DNA of 64,000 nucleotides. Origin: DASVBE01 sp963770375 (GTDB lineage Bacteria; Actinomycetota; Actinomycetes; Streptosporangiales; Streptosporangiaceae). Below, in pieces: positions 54,363 to 63,883 of the stretch. The notes beneath the pieces were generated by a model. That model searched no databases. It was not told the DNA's origin and saw nothing but the letters and a program-made list of their open reading frames with translations. The DNA is taken from contig CAVYPM010000005.1 in NCBI GenBank assembly GCA_963770375.1, positions 1 to 64,000 on the forward strand. Direction: 5' to 3'. Position 1 is the first letter of the stretch. Each line of letters opens with the position of its first letter. The position numbers and the translations under genes are program-made.

Positions 54363-55146
54363 ATGAGCAGCTGGGAATTCCCGGTCACCGAGCCGATCCG
54401 CCTGCACGCCCAGATCCCGGCCGGCGACATCCGCGTCATCGCCGAGCCGGGCGCCACCGTCGCCACCGTGTCGCTGGACGGCCAGCGGCCGCCGCTCAGA
54501 TCAGCTGATCGAGGAGACCGAGGTCAGCTTCACCGGCGGCACGCTGTCCGTGCTGACCCCGGACAAGATCCGGCTGCTCAGCAACGTCAGCCTGGACCTG
54601 GTCGTGCACCTGCCCGAGGGGTCATCCGCCGAGCTGCGCGCCGCGTCCGCGGACATCCGCTGTGAGGGTGAGCTGTCTGACCTGGAGGCCAGGACGGCCA
54701 GCGGCGACATCACCGCCGGGACGGTCACCGGCGCGGCCCGGCTGACCTCCGCGTCCGGCGACGTCCGGTTCGGCGCGGCAGGCGGCGACGTGAGCGTCAA
54801 GACCGCGTCCGGCGACGTGCAGGTCGAACGGGCCGGCGGTGACCTGACCGCCGAGTCGGCCAGCGGCGACGTCCACGCCGGCGAGGTCGGCGGGTCCGCA
54901 CGGGTCCGCACGGCCAGCGGCGACGCGCGCATCGGCAGCGTCCGGGCGGGCGAGGCCGACGTCAACACGGTCTCCGGCGACATCAGCGTGGCCGTGCCCG
55001 CGGGCGTCGGGGTCTACCTCGACCTGTCCTCGATGACCGGCGACGTGCGCAGCGACCTGGCCGCGGCCGAGGTCAGCAACAGCGCCGAGCTGACCGTGAG
55101 CTGCCGGTCGATCAGCGGCGACATCCGGGTCTCCACCGCCCGGTGA
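54363..55146 (+). pseudogene. DUF4097 beta-solenoid protein, frameshifted
   Basis: ATG 54363 with AAAGGA upstream opens SSWEFPVTEPIRLHAQIPAG...GATVATVSLDGQ. The frame breaks near 54492-54505. One frame over, QLIEETEVSFTGGTLSVLTP leads into a repeat domain of short units (TASGDITAGTVTGAARLTSA, ASGDVRFGAAGGDVSVKT, SGDVQVERAGGDLTAESA) ending at 55146. DUF4097 proteins form a beta-helix and are often secreted or surface linked. As written, only 54550-55146 is a continuous downstream frame. Confidence 0.8.
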
Positions 55147-55303
55147 GGTCGCGCCATGCTCCCGCTCCCCAGCGCCAGCCGGCTGCTGCCGCAGATCCGG
55201 CCCTGCCCCGCCTGTCCCCCCGCCAGCCCGGCCGTCCCGGCTGACCCGCACTCCCCCGCCACGTCCCGCCGCCTCAGCGCGGCCGGCCAGAAAGGACACC
55301 ACG

Positions 55304-55499
55304 ATGAACTCGCGACTCACTGAGCAAGCCGCCGCCCAGCACACTGCCGAACTGCTCGCCGCGGGCCACCCGCACCGCCGCGCCGCCGCCGCGCCGCCGG
55401 ACCGCGGGCCCGGTCCGTGCCGCTACCCGCCCGATCCGCCGCCGCACCGGCTGGGCGCTGGTCTCGGTGGGCCTGTGGCTGGCCAGCGACGGCCGCTGA
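55304..55499 (+). pseudogene. small membrane protein with frameshift, downstream of DUF4097
   Basis: ATG 55304 has AAAGGA upstream and begins MNSRLTEQAAAQHTAELLAA. The frame then becomes Pro/Arg-rich; one or two frames over, RTGWALVSVGLWLASDGR ends at TGA 55497-55499, a short transmembrane segment. I read it as an original gene of about 65 codons with an indel near 55400-55440. The AAAGGACAC leader is shared with the DUF4097 gene, suggesting common expression. Confidence 0.6.
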
Positions 55500-55624
55500 G
55501 CCCGTGCCCGTTCCCGCCCCAGGGCCCCGTTCGGCCCCCGGCCGGCCATCAGCAGCGCGAGCGCTGCCTGTGGCCGGCCTGGCCATGTCCGGGCTGGTTC
55601 TGCCCGGGCCCGGCCGCCGGCGCC

Positions 55625-56536
55625 TCAGCCGCGGCTGCCCACCGTGTGCGACAGCCAGGCCTGGTCGAGCTCGCCCTCGGCCACGATGACGGCGGGACCG
55701 CTCAGCAGCGCGGCCGTGCCGACCAGCGTGACGTCCAGCTTCCCGCCCGGAACCTGCATCGCCCAGGTCCCGCTGGCACTGTCCGGGACCAGCGCGGGCA
55801 GGATGCCCGCCCCGGCGCCGGCCAGGGCCGCCGCGACCGCCGCGGCCACCGCCCCGGTGCCGCACGAATGGGTCGGCCCCGACCCCCGCTCGTACACCCG
55901 CATCTCCGCCCGCCGGTCCCCGGTGAGCCGCACCACCTCGACGTTGGCCCCGTCCGGGAACTCGGCCGGGTCGAGCAGCGGCGCGACGGACAGGTCGTAG
56001 GACTCAACCGGGCCGTCGGCCAGCACCGCCAGGTGCGGGTTGCCCGTCGAGATCCGCAGCCCGGTGCAGCTCAGCCCGCCGATCACGGCCCGTCCCTGGC
56101 CCAGGATCGCGGGCACCCCCATCTCCGCGGTGACCGAGCCGTCCGGCTCCGCCCGCACCTTGCGCCACCCGGCCCGGGTGCCCACGGTGAACGCCAGCGT
56201 CCCGGCCAGACGGTGGTCGAGCAGGTAGCGGGTGAACACCCGGATGCCGTTGCCGCACATCTCGGCCAGGCTGCCGTCGGAGTTGCGGTAGTCCATGAAC
56301 CACTCCGGGCTCAGCCCGTCCGCGTCCGGGGGGGCCGCCGCCAGGCCCGCGTCGTGCAGCGCGGACACCGCGCTGGGCGCGTCGGCCGGCACGACTCTCA
56401 GCACGCCGTCGGCGCCGATCCCGGCCCGCCGGTCGCACAGCCGCTGGACGAGTTCCGGCGTCAGCCCCAGCGCATCATCGAAGTCCGGCAGTACGACGAA
56501 GTCGTTCTGGGTGCCATGCCCCTTGGCAAACCGCAT
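55625..56536 (-). CDS. dapF: diaminopimelate epimerase
   Basis: 303 aa from ATG 56536 (MRFAKGHGTQNDFVVLPDFD). Active-site cysteines are C94 in AEMCGNGIRV and C225 in THSCGTGAVAAA. It converts LL- to meso-diaminopimelate for lysine and peptidoglycan. A longer frame to 56566 lacks a good start. It precedes the frameshifted small protein on the opposite strand and follows miaA by 118 bp in the same direction. Confidence 0.95.
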   Translation of the reverse strand: MRFAKGHGTQNDFVVLPDFDDALGLTPELVQRLCDRRAGIGADGVLRVVPADAPSAVSALHDAGLAAAPPDADGLSPEWFMDYRNSDGSLAEMCGNGIRVFTRYLLDHRLAGTLAFTVGTRAGWRKVRAEPDGSVTAEMGVPAILGQGRAVIGGLSCTGLRISTGNPHLAVLADGPVESYDLSVAPLLDPAEFPDGANVEVVRLTGDRRAEMRVYERGSGPTHSCGTGAVAAAVAAALAGAGAGILPALVPDSASGTWAMQVPGGKLDVTLVGTAALLSGPAVIVAEGELDQAWLSHTVGSRG

Positions 56537-56653
56537 ACGCCGATAGTAGCCACGCGTCACTGCCACATCGCTGAGCTGGTCAGATGATGGTTGAACGGAG
56601 GTCCGCCGAGCCGCGCAGCCCGGCGCTTCCAGCGATGACGCGCAGGCGCCAGC

Positions 56654-57565
56654 TCATAGCGGCCCGGAGCGAGCGGCTAGCACAGCTTTCGAGCCTGCCG
56701 CCGGGTCGTCGGCCGGGAGCCAGGTGATCCTGGGATCGCGGCGGAACCAGGATTCCTGCCGCCGGGCGAACCGGCGGGTGGCCTTTGCGGTCTCCGCGGC
56801 GGCCTGCTCCTCGGTCCATTCGCCGTCGAGGAATCTCAGGACCTGCGCGTAGCCCAGCGCGCGGCTGGCGGTGCGGCCGGCCCGCAGGCCGCGGCCTTCC
56901 AGGGCCCGGACCTCGCTGACCAGGCCGTCCCGCCACATCCCGGTCACCCGCCGGTTGATCCGGCGGTCGAGCTCGGCCCGCGGCAGGGTCAGGCCGATCT
57001 GCTGGACCGGGTAACGGGACGCGAAGCCGGGCAGCTCGGCGCTGAACGGCCGCCCGGACAGCTCCATCACCTCCAGCGCGCGGACGATCCGGCGGCCGTT
57101 GCCGGGCAGGATCGCCGCGGCCCCGGCCGGGTCGGCTGCGGCCAGGCGGGCGTGCAGCGCGGCCGGGCCCACCGCGGCCAGCTCTTCCTCCAGCCGGCCG
57201 CGCACCGCGGGGTCGGTGCCGGGGAACTCGAGCTCGTCGATGACCGCCCTTATGTACAGGCCCGAGCCGCCGACCAGGAGGGGGAGCCGGCCGCGGGCGT
57301 GGATGTCCGCGATGGTGCGCCGGGCCAGCCGCTGGTACTCAGAGACGCTGGCGGCCTCGGTGACGTCCCAGACATCGAGCAGGTGGTGCGGGATGCCGGC
57401 CCGCTCGGTCTCGGTGAGCTTGGCCGTGCCGATGTCCATCCCCCGGTACAGCTGCATGGAGTCGGCGTTGACGACCTCGCCGTTCAGCGCCGCGGCGAGC
57501 CGGAGTGACAGGCCGGACTTCCCGGTGGCGGTCGCCCCGACGACGGTGATGACCGGCAGCGGCAT
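56654..57565 (-). CDS. miaA: tRNA dimethylallyltransferase
   Basis: 303 aa from ATG 57565. Walker A is VVGATATGKS (residues 8-17), with VVNADSMQLYRGMDIGTAKL, PHHLLDVWDV and LVGGSGLYIRAVIDELEFPG blocks. The C-terminal half has ASRALGYAQVLRFLDGEWTE and RRFARRQESWFRRDPRITWL. It adds dimethylallyl to A37 of tRNAs reading UNN, the substrate MiaB then methylthiolates. The upstream open frame to 57997 is a shadow of the LigB-like gene. Confidence 0.95.
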   Translation of the reverse strand: MPLPVITVVGATATGKSGLSLRLAAALNGEVVNADSMQLYRGMDIGTAKLTETERAGIPHHLLDVWDVTEAASVSEYQRLARRTIADIHARGRLPLLVGGSGLYIRAVIDELEFPGTDPAVRGRLEEELAAVGPAALHARLAAADPAGAAAILPGNGRRIVRALEVMELSGRPFSAELPGFASRYPVQQIGLTLPRAELDRRINRRVTGMWRDGLVSEVRALEGRGLRAGRTASRALGYAQVLRFLDGEWTEEQAAAETAKATRRFARRQESWFRRDPRITWLPADDPAAGSKAVLAARSGPL

Positions 57566-57593
57566 CTGCCTAGTGTGCCAGCCGGCCAGCCCT

Positions 57594-58355
57594 TCAGCCG
57601 GCCAGCACGGCGGCGGCGTCCGGGCCGGCCGCCCAGGACGCGACCAGGTAGCTGACGTCGTACGGCGCGGCCTGGTGGCGCAGGAGCCCGCGCAGCCCGT
57701 CCTTCTGGCCCGCCGCGGCGCCGGCCAGCACCTGCCAGGGCGCCCGGCCGGTGACCCGCAGCTCCGCGGCCCGGTCCGGGTCGAGCCGGGCCAGCGCGGC
57801 AGCGTCCGCGGCGGCCAGGGCGGCGGCGACGCCGGCGTCGTACTCCTCGGCCTCCGGGTCTGGCGCGCCTGGCACGCCGATCGCCTTCTTCGCCGAGGCG
57901 TCGCCCATGGCCAGCATCGCCACCCGCGGCGCCAGCCCGGCCAGCCGCGCCCCAAGCCGCCGGCAGCTCTCCGGGCTCGCTGTGACGGCAACCGCACGCA
58001 GCATCACGCTCGTCGCTGACGTCACTGCTGGCCCGGGAATCCCGGAGGCCGCGAGGGCCCCGGTGAGAAGCCAGGTGCCGACGGTCAGGGACAGCGGGAG
58101 GACCGGACGGCCGGGGCCGGTGGACCACGGGACGCCGTAGCGGTGCAGGCTGCCGGCCGAGGGCCAGGGATAGGTCCGGCCGGCCGGGCCGCCGCCGGCG
58201 ACCACGATCAGGTCCGGCCGGGCGCGGACCAGGCCCTGGGCCGCGGCGGCGCAGGCCGCGCGCAAGTCCGCCAGTTCGGGTCCGGCGCCGGCTTCGCCCA
58301 TCGCGGCCGGGATCAGCACCGGCGGGTGCGGGCACACCGCCGCCGCGATCAGCAC
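57594..58355 (-). CDS. class III extradiol dioxygenase (LigB)-like protein
   Basis: 253 aa. The N-terminus MLIAAAVCPHPPVLIPAAMG carries the LigB-superfamily CPHPP motif with a potential metal-binding His. The middle includes ARPDLIVVAGGGPAGRTYPW and the C-terminal end HQAAPYDVSYLVASWAAG. Homologues occupy this place between miaB and miaA in many actinomycetes. True extradiol cleavage is not established; it may act on another small molecule or be a non-catalytic relative. It starts 6 bp after the miaB stop, so it is in the same transcript. Confidence 0.8.
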   Translation of the reverse strand: MLIAAAVCPHPPVLIPAAMGEAGAGPELADLRAACAAAAQGLVRARPDLIVVAGGGPAGRTYPWPSAGSLHRYGVPWSTGPGRPVLPLSLTVGTWLLTGALAASGIPGPAVTSATSVMLRAVAVTASPESCRRLGARLAGLAPRVAMLAMGDASAKKAIGVPGAPDPEAEEYDAGVAAALAAADAAALARLDPDRAAELRVTGRAPWQVLAGAAAGQKDGLRGLLRHQAAPYDVSYLVASWAAGPDAAAVLAG

Positions 58356-58361
58356 CGCGGG

Positions 58362-59831
58362 CTAGCCGGGGCGGCCGACGGCGGGCATCCCGAGCAGGAC
58401 ACCGGCCGCCGCGGGGTCCGTCCCGTTGCCGGGCCCGGCCTGCCGCCGCTCCCAGGCGTCGCCGCCGCGGGTCCGCCGGACGCTGGCCGGCGGCCCGTCC
58501 GCGATCAGGTAGTGCGGCGCGGCGCGGGTGATCACGGTGGTAACCATGTCGCCGGGACGTGGGCTGGTACCAGAAGGTGCGAAGTGCACCAGGCGGTTGT
58601 CCCTGGCCCGGCCGGACAGCCGGTGCGTGGTCTCGTCCTTGCGCCCCTCGCCGGCCGCTACCAGCACCTCGGCCTGCTGCCCGGTGAACGCCTGATGCCC
58701 GGCCAGCGAGGTCTCCTCGACCAGCGCGACCAGCCGCTCGTACCGCTGCTGCACGACGCCGGCGGGCACCTGGCTGTCCATCGTGGCGGCCGGGGTGCCG
58801 GGCCGCGGCGAGTACCGGAACGTGTAGGCGCCGGCGAACCGGGCCTGGCGGACCAGGTCCAGGGTGGCCTCGAAGTCCTCCTCGGTCTCGCCGGGGAAGC
58901 CCACGATGATGTCGGTGGTGATGGCGGCGTCCGGCATGGCCGCCCGGACCTTGGCCAGGATGCCGAGGTACTTGTCCCGCCGGTAGGCGCGGCGCATGGC
59001 GCGCAGCACGGCGTCGGAGCCGGACTGCAGCGGCATGTGCAGCTGCGGCATCACGTTGGGGGTCGCGGCCATGGCCGCGATGACGTCGTCGGTGAAGTCC
59101 CTGGGATGCGGCGAGGTGAACCGGACCCGCTCCAGGCCGTCGATCTCGCCGCAGGCCCGCAGCAGCTTGCCGAAGGCCAGCCGGTCGCCGAACGCGGCGC
59201 CGTAGGAGTTCACGTTCTGCCCGAGCAGCGTGACCTCGAGGACGCCGTCGTCGACCAGGGCCCGGATCTCGGCCAGGATGTCGCCCGGCCGCCGGTCCTC
59301 TTCCCGGCCGCGCAGGCTGGGCACGATGCAGAACGTGCAGGTGTTGTTGCAGCCGACCGAGATCGCGACCCAGGCCGAGTGCGCCGAGTCCCGCCGGGCG
59401 GGCAGCACCGAGGGGAACCGTTCCAGCGAGTCGAGGATCTCGACCTGCGCCTGCTCCTGCACCCGGGCCCGCTCCAGCAGCACCGGCAGCGAGCCGATGT
59501 TGTGCGTGCCGAACACCACGTCCACCCACGGCGCCCGCTGGGTGATCAGCGCCTGGTCCTTCTGCGCCAGGCAGCCGCCCACCGCGATCTGCATGCCGGG
59601 ACGGCTGTTCTTCACCGGCAGCAGGTGCCCGAGGTTCCCGTACAGCCGGTTGTCCGCGTTTTCCCGTACCGCGCAGGTGTTGAACACGACCACGTCGGCC
59701 GCCGAGCCCGCCTCGGCCCGCTGGTAGCCAGCCTCCTCGAGCAGCCCGGCCAGCCGCTCGGAATCGTGCATGTTCATCTGGCAGCCGTAGGTGCGGATCT
59801 CATAGCTGCGCAGTTCGCCGGAACGCGCCAT
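58362..59831 (-). CDS. miaB: tRNA-2-methylthio-N(6)-dimethylallyladenosine synthase
   Basis: 489 aa from ATG 59831. UPF0004 domain Cys at C17 (TYGCQMNMHDSERLAGLLEE), then NTCAVREN and VGGCLAQKD. The radical SAM cluster CNNTCTFC is in VAISVGCNNTCTFCIVPSLR, and the TRAM domain ends GTSPRPGDMVTTVITRAAPH. It adds the methylthio group to i6A37. The upstream extension to 59936 lacks family sequence. The C-terminal 40 residues are Pro/Gly/Arg-rich. First gene of miaB-ligB-like-miaA-dapF. Confidence 0.95.
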   Translation of the reverse strand: MARSGELRSYEIRTYGCQMNMHDSERLAGLLEEAGYQRAEAGSAADVVVFNTCAVRENADNRLYGNLGHLLPVKNSRPGMQIAVGGCLAQKDQALITQRAPWVDVVFGTHNIGSLPVLLERARVQEQAQVEILDSLERFPSVLPARRDSAHSAWVAISVGCNNTCTFCIVPSLRGREEDRRPGDILAEIRALVDDGVLEVTLLGQNVNSYGAAFGDRLAFGKLLRACGEIDGLERVRFTSPHPRDFTDDVIAAMAATPNVMPQLHMPLQSGSDAVLRAMRRAYRRDKYLGILAKVRAAMPDAAITTDIIVGFPGETEEDFEATLDLVRQARFAGAYTFRYSPRPGTPAATMDSQVPAGVVQQRYERLVALVEETSLAGHQAFTGQQAEVLVAAGEGRKDETTHRLSGRARDNRLVHFAPSGTSPRPGDMVTTVITRAAPHYLIADGPPASVRRTRGGDAWERRQAGPGNGTDPAAAGVLLGMPAVGRPG

Positions 59832-60052
59832 GCCCCCAAGATTAGACCCGTTGCGGACCCCGCTCGGCCGGCCCGCCTGGCCAGGCTGGACGCGCTGTGC
59901 CCTAGATTTTGATCCCTCGTTCGCAAACCGGGCCAAGTCCGGAATGATCTAACCCGCCCGTGTCCGGGATCTCCGCTAACCAGGGGGCCGCTGTGGTGCA
60001 CGATAGCCCTATGACAGACAGCGCATCGGCGCTGGAAGAAGGGGAGGCCGGC

Positions 60053-62155
60053 ATGGGTGCGGGGCACGACGAGGACAGCGCCGCACAAGCCGGCCCGGAC
60101 GCTGGGCCCCCGGCTGCCGATGGCGCTGGCGGGCTTCCGCAGGCCCCGTTCGGCAGCTGGCCGTCGCCGATCTCCGCGGCGGACGTCGCGCGGGGCCGGG
60201 TGCGCCTGTCGTTCCCCACCGTGATCGGCGCTGACCTGTGGTGGCAGGAGGGCCTGCCGTCCGAGGGCGGCCGGATCACGGTCATGCACCGCGGCCCGGA
60301 CGGCAAGCAGCGGGCGCTGCTGCCGGCCCCGTGGAACGCGCGGACCCGGGTGCACGAATACGGCGGGCTGTCGTACCTGCCGGTGCCGCCGGCCGGGCCG
60401 GGCGGCGCGCGCGGCATCGTCTTCGCGAACTTCGCCGACCAGCGGCTGTACCTGGCCGCCGGCCAGGACGCGCCGCGGCCGATCACCCCGGACCCGGCCG
60501 CCGCGGGCGCGGCCTCCGGCGAGCCCTGCGGCCTGCGGTTCGCCGACTTCACGCTCTCCCCGGACGGCACCGAGGTGTGGTGCGTCCAGGAGCTGCACAA
60601 CGACGGCAAGGTGACCCGGTCGATCGTGGCCGTGCCGCTGGACGGGTCCGCGGCCGGCGGTCACGACGAGATCCGCCAGCTGGCCTCGGGCAGTGACTTC
60701 TTCGCCTTCCCCACCCCGTCGCCGGACGGCAGCCGGCTGGCCTGGATCTCCTGGAACCACCCGCACATGCCGTGGGACGGCACCGAGCTGCGGGTGGCGG
60801 CGGTGAAGAGCGGGGTCGCCGGGCCCGGCCGGGTGGTCAAGGGCGGGCTGCGGGAATCGGTCCTGGCGCCGGTGTGGCGGGACAGCACCAGCCTGTACGT
60901 GGCCACCGACTGGACCGGCTGGTGGAACATCTACCAGGTGGGGCTGACCGGCGAGCCGCCGCTGGCGCTGTTCCCGGCCGAGGAGGAGTTCGCCGGCCCG
61001 CTGTGGCAGCTGGGCGCCCGCCCGTTCGCCCTGCTCAGCGACGGCAGGCTGGCCGTGCTGCACGGCCGCGGCGGCGCCCGGCTCGGCATCCTGGACCCGG
61101 AGACCTACGAACTGGTGGACCCGGACATCCCGTTCAGTGAGTTCGTGCCCGGCCTGTCCGCGGACGGCACGGTCATCGCGGCGGTGGCCGGCGGCCCGCG
61201 GGTGGCCATGTCGGTGATCGCCGCGGACACCGCGACGTCCAAGGTGACCGTGCTGCGCAGCGAGATGGCCGAGCTGCCGGACGAGCGGTATCTGCCCGAC
61301 GCCCGGCCGGTGGAGCTCGAGGGCCCGTTCGGCCGGGTGGTGCACGCCCTGCTCTACGAGCCCGCGAACCCGGCCGTGACCGGCCCGGCGGGCGAGCGCC
61401 CGCCGTACGTGGTGTGGATCCACGGCGGCCCGACGGCCTGCTCGATCGGCCTGCTGGACATGGAGAAGGCCTACTTCACCAGCCGCGGCATCGGGATCAT
61501 CGACGTGAACTACGGCGGGTCGACCGGCTACGGCCGGCTGTACCGGGAGCGGCTGCGCCGCCAGTGGGGCGTGGTGGACGTGGAGGACGCCAAGTCCGCC
61601 GCGCTGTCGCTGGCCGCGGCCGGGCAGGCGGACCGGGCCCGGCTGGCCATCAGGGGCGGGTCCGCGGGCGGCTGGACCGCGCTGGCCGCGGTGACCACCG
61701 GCGCGGTGCGCAACCCGGTGTTCGCCGCCGCGGCCTCGTACTTCGGCGTGTCGGACCTGAGCGGGTTCGCGGAGATGACGCACGACTTCGAGTCGCGCTA
61801 CCTGGACGGGCTGATCGGGCCGCTGCCCGGGTTCGAGACGATCTACGCCGAGCGCGCCCCGGTCGGGCACGTGAACCCGAACACCTGCCCGGTGCTGCTG
61901 CTGCAGGGCCTGGACGACCCGGTGGTGCCGCCGCAGCAGTCCGAGAGCATCGCCGCGGACCTGGCCGCGCACGGCATTCCGCACGCGTACATCGCGTTCG
62001 CGGGTGAGTCGCACGGGTTCAGGAAGGCCGACAGCATCATCGCCTCGCTGGAGGCCGAGCTGTCGTTCTACGGCCAGATCCTCGGCTTCACCCCGCCGGG
62101 TGTGCCGGTGGTGAAGCTGACCGCGGGCGGCGCGCCGGCCCGGGACCAGGGTTAG
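60053..62155 (+). CDS. S9 family prolyl oligopeptidase / acylaminoacyl-peptidase-like
   Basis: 700 aa from ATG 60053, which has an excellent GGGGAGG box; ATG 60011 would add 14 residues. A WD40/beta-propeller N-terminal domain of about 380 residues (TPSPDGSRLAWISWNHPHMP, EYGGLSYLPVP) is followed by a peptidase S9 alpha/beta hydrolase domain. The catalytic Ser is in LAIRGGSAGGWTALAAVTTG, the Asp in LLLQGLDDPVVPP, and the His in AFAGESHGFRKAD. Cytoplasmic; it removes acyl-aminoacyl or short peptides. Convergent with rny. Confidence 0.93.
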   Translation: MGAGHDEDSAAQAGPDAGPPAADGAGGLPQAPFGSWPSPISAADVARGRVRLSFPTVIGADLWWQEGLPSEGGRITVMHRGPDGKQRALLPAPWNARTRVHEYGGLSYLPVPPAGPGGARGIVFANFADQRLYLAAGQDAPRPITPDPAAAGAASGEPCGLRFADFTLSPDGTEVWCVQELHNDGKVTRSIVAVPLDGSAAGGHDEIRQLASGSDFFAFPTPSPDGSRLAWISWNHPHMPWDGTELRVAAVKSGVAGPGRVVKGGLRESVLAPVWRDSTSLYVATDWTGWWNIYQVGLTGEPPLALFPAEEEFAGPLWQLGARPFALLSDGRLAVLHGRGGARLGILDPETYELVDPDIPFSEFVPGLSADGTVIAAVAGGPRVAMSVIAADTATSKVTVLRSEMAELPDERYLPDARPVELEGPFGRVVHALLYEPANPAVTGPAGERPPYVVWIHGGPTACSIGLLDMEKAYFTSRGIGIIDVNYGGSTGYGRLYRERLRRQWGVVDVEDAKSAALSLAAAGQADRARLAIRGGSAGGWTALAAVTTGAVRNPVFAAAASYFGVSDLSGFAEMTHDFESRYLDGLIGPLPGFETIYAERAPVGHVNPNTCPVLLLQGLDDPVVPPQQSESIAADLAAHGIPHAYIAFAGESHGFRKADSIIASLEAELSFYGQILGFTPPGVPVVKLTAGGAPARDQG

Positions 62156-62190
62156 CGGCCGGGCTGGGCCCGGCCGCTCTGGCCGGGCCC

Positions 62191-62244
62191 AGCGGGCGAA
62201 CCGGTCGTAGCGGGCGAACCGGCGCTAGCGGGCAAACTCGGTGG
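62191..62244. repeat. three 18-bp tandem units at the rny 3' end
   Basis: Units start at 62191, 62209 and 62227: AGCGGGCGAACCGGTCGT, AGCGGGCGAACCGGCGCT and a diverged AGCGGGCAAACTCGGTGG. The third lies in the rny coding end. On the minus strand the frame would read EFAR, stop, then RFAR and RFAR, so the C-terminal codons appear duplicated downstream of the stop. Confidence 0.7.
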
Positions 62245-63883
62245 CCCGCGACTCGCGGACCACGGTGACCCGGATCTGGCCGGGGTAGGTGAGTTCCTCC
62301 TCGACCTGCTTGGCCACGTCCCTGGCGATCACCTGGGCCTGGATGTCGTCCACGTTCTCCGGCTGGACCATGACCCGGATCTCCCGGCCGGCCTGCATGG
62401 CGAAGACCTTCTCCACGCCGTCCTGGGCCAGCGCGATCTGCTCGAGCCGCTCCAGCCGCTTGACGTAGGCCTCCAGCGATTCGCGGCGGGCGCCGGGGCG
62501 GCCGCCGCTGATCGCGTCGGCGGCCTGGGTGAGCACGGCCTCGACGGTGCGGACCTCGACCTCGTTGTGGTGCGCCTCGATGGCGTGCACGACGTCGTCC
62601 GGCTCGCCGTACCGGCGGGCGATCTCCGCGCCGATCAGCGCGTGGCTGCCCTCGACCTCGTGGGTCAGCGCCTTGCCGATGTCGTGCAGGACGGTGCACC
62701 GCTTGAGCAGGGCCGGGTCGAGACCCAGCTCGCTGGCCATCATCCCGGCGATGTGCGCGGACTCCAGCAGGTGCTTGAGCACGTTCTGGCCGTAGGAGGT
62801 GCGGTAGCGGAGCCGCCCGAGCAGGTTGGTGAGCTCCGGGTGCATGTCGGTGATGCCGAGGTCCACCATCGCGTCCTCGCCGGCCCGGACGCACAGCTGC
62901 TCGATCTCGGCCTTGCTCCGATCGTAGGCCTCCTCGATGCGCTGCGGGTGGATCCGCCCGTCGAGCACCAGGCGCTCCAGCGTCAGCCGCCCGACCTCCC
63001 GGCGGACCGGGTCGAAGCAGGACAGGAGGACGGCCTCCGGGGTGTCGTCGATGATCAGGTTGACCCCGGTGACGGACTCGAACGAGCGGATGTTGCGGCC
63101 CTCGCGGCCGATGATCCGGCCCTTCATCTCGTCGCCGGGCAGGTGCAGCACGGACACCACGGACTCGCTGGTCTGCTCGCTGGCGACGCGCTGGATGGCC
63201 AGGGTGACGATCTTGCGGGCCCGCTTCTGGCCGTCCTTGCGGGCGTCGGACTCGATGTCCCGGACGATCAGCGCGGCCTCGCGCTTGGCCTGGTTCTCGA
63301 TGCCCGCCACCAGTTCGGCCTTGGCCTGGTCGGCGGTGAGGCTGGCGGCGCGCTCCAGCACGGCGCGGCGCTCCTCGGCCAGGCGGCCGAGCTCGGCCCG
63401 CTGCTGGTCGATCTCCCGCTGCGCCTCGGTCAGCGCGTCGCTGCGCTCCTCGGCCTTGCGCGCGTCCTCGTCGATCCGCTGCTCGCGCTCGGCCAGCCGG
63501 GTTTCCCGGCGCTCCAGGTCGCTGCGCAGCTGCCGGATCTCTTCCTTGACCTGCCGGATCTCGTTCTCGACCTCGCGGCGCGCGGTGGCGGACTGCTCGG
63601 CTGCGGTCTCCGCCCGGCGCACGATCGCGGCCGCGTCGGCCTCGGCCCGGTCCCGGATCTGGCTGGCCTCAGCGGTGGCGTCGGCCAGGACACGGTCACG
63701 CTGTTCCGCGCTGCGCTGTTCCCGTTCCTGCTGCTGCGCGGGATCGGCGCGGGCGGTGGTGGTGGGCGGCGCGGCGGGCGGGAGGTGACCGGGGCCGGGG
63801 CCCCGCCGGAGGACGACGAGAACCAGGGCGATAAGCGCGGCGACGAGCCCGATCGCCAGGACCAGCTCGATTCCGTTACCCAA
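62225..63883 (-). CDS. rny: ribonuclease Y
   Basis: 552 aa. The N-terminal membrane helix (GIELVLAIGLVAALIALVLV) is followed by a long coiled coil (residues about 60-200, Glu/Arg/Ala-rich), a KH domain (PGDEMKGRIIGREGRNIRSF) and an HD domain with LHDIGKALTHEVEGSHALIG and the second His in VVHAIEAHHNEVE. It is a membrane-bound endoribonuclease that starts mRNA decay. Convergent with the S9 peptidase. In many actinomycetes it lies near recA/recX; that neighbour would be right of this window. Confidence 0.95.
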   Translation of the reverse strand: MGNGIELVLAIGLVAALIALVLVVLRRGPGPGHLPPAAPPTTTARADPAQQQEREQRSAEQRDRVLADATAEASQIRDRAEADAAAIVRRAETAAEQSATARREVENEIRQVKEEIRQLRSDLERRETRLAEREQRIDEDARKAEERSDALTEAQREIDQQRAELGRLAEERRAVLERAASLTADQAKAELVAGIENQAKREAALIVRDIESDARKDGQKRARKIVTLAIQRVASEQTSESVVSVLHLPGDEMKGRIIGREGRNIRSFESVTGVNLIIDDTPEAVLLSCFDPVRREVGRLTLERLVLDGRIHPQRIEEAYDRSKAEIEQLCVRAGEDAMVDLGITDMHPELTNLLGRLRYRTSYGQNVLKHLLESAHIAGMMASELGLDPALLKRCTVLHDIGKALTHEVEGSHALIGAEIARRYGEPDDVVHAIEAHHNEVEVRTVEAVLTQAADAISGGRPGARRESLEAYVKRLERLEQIALAQDGVEKVFAMQAGREIRVMVQPENVDDIQAQVIARDVAKQVEEELTYPGQIRVTVVRESRATEFAR

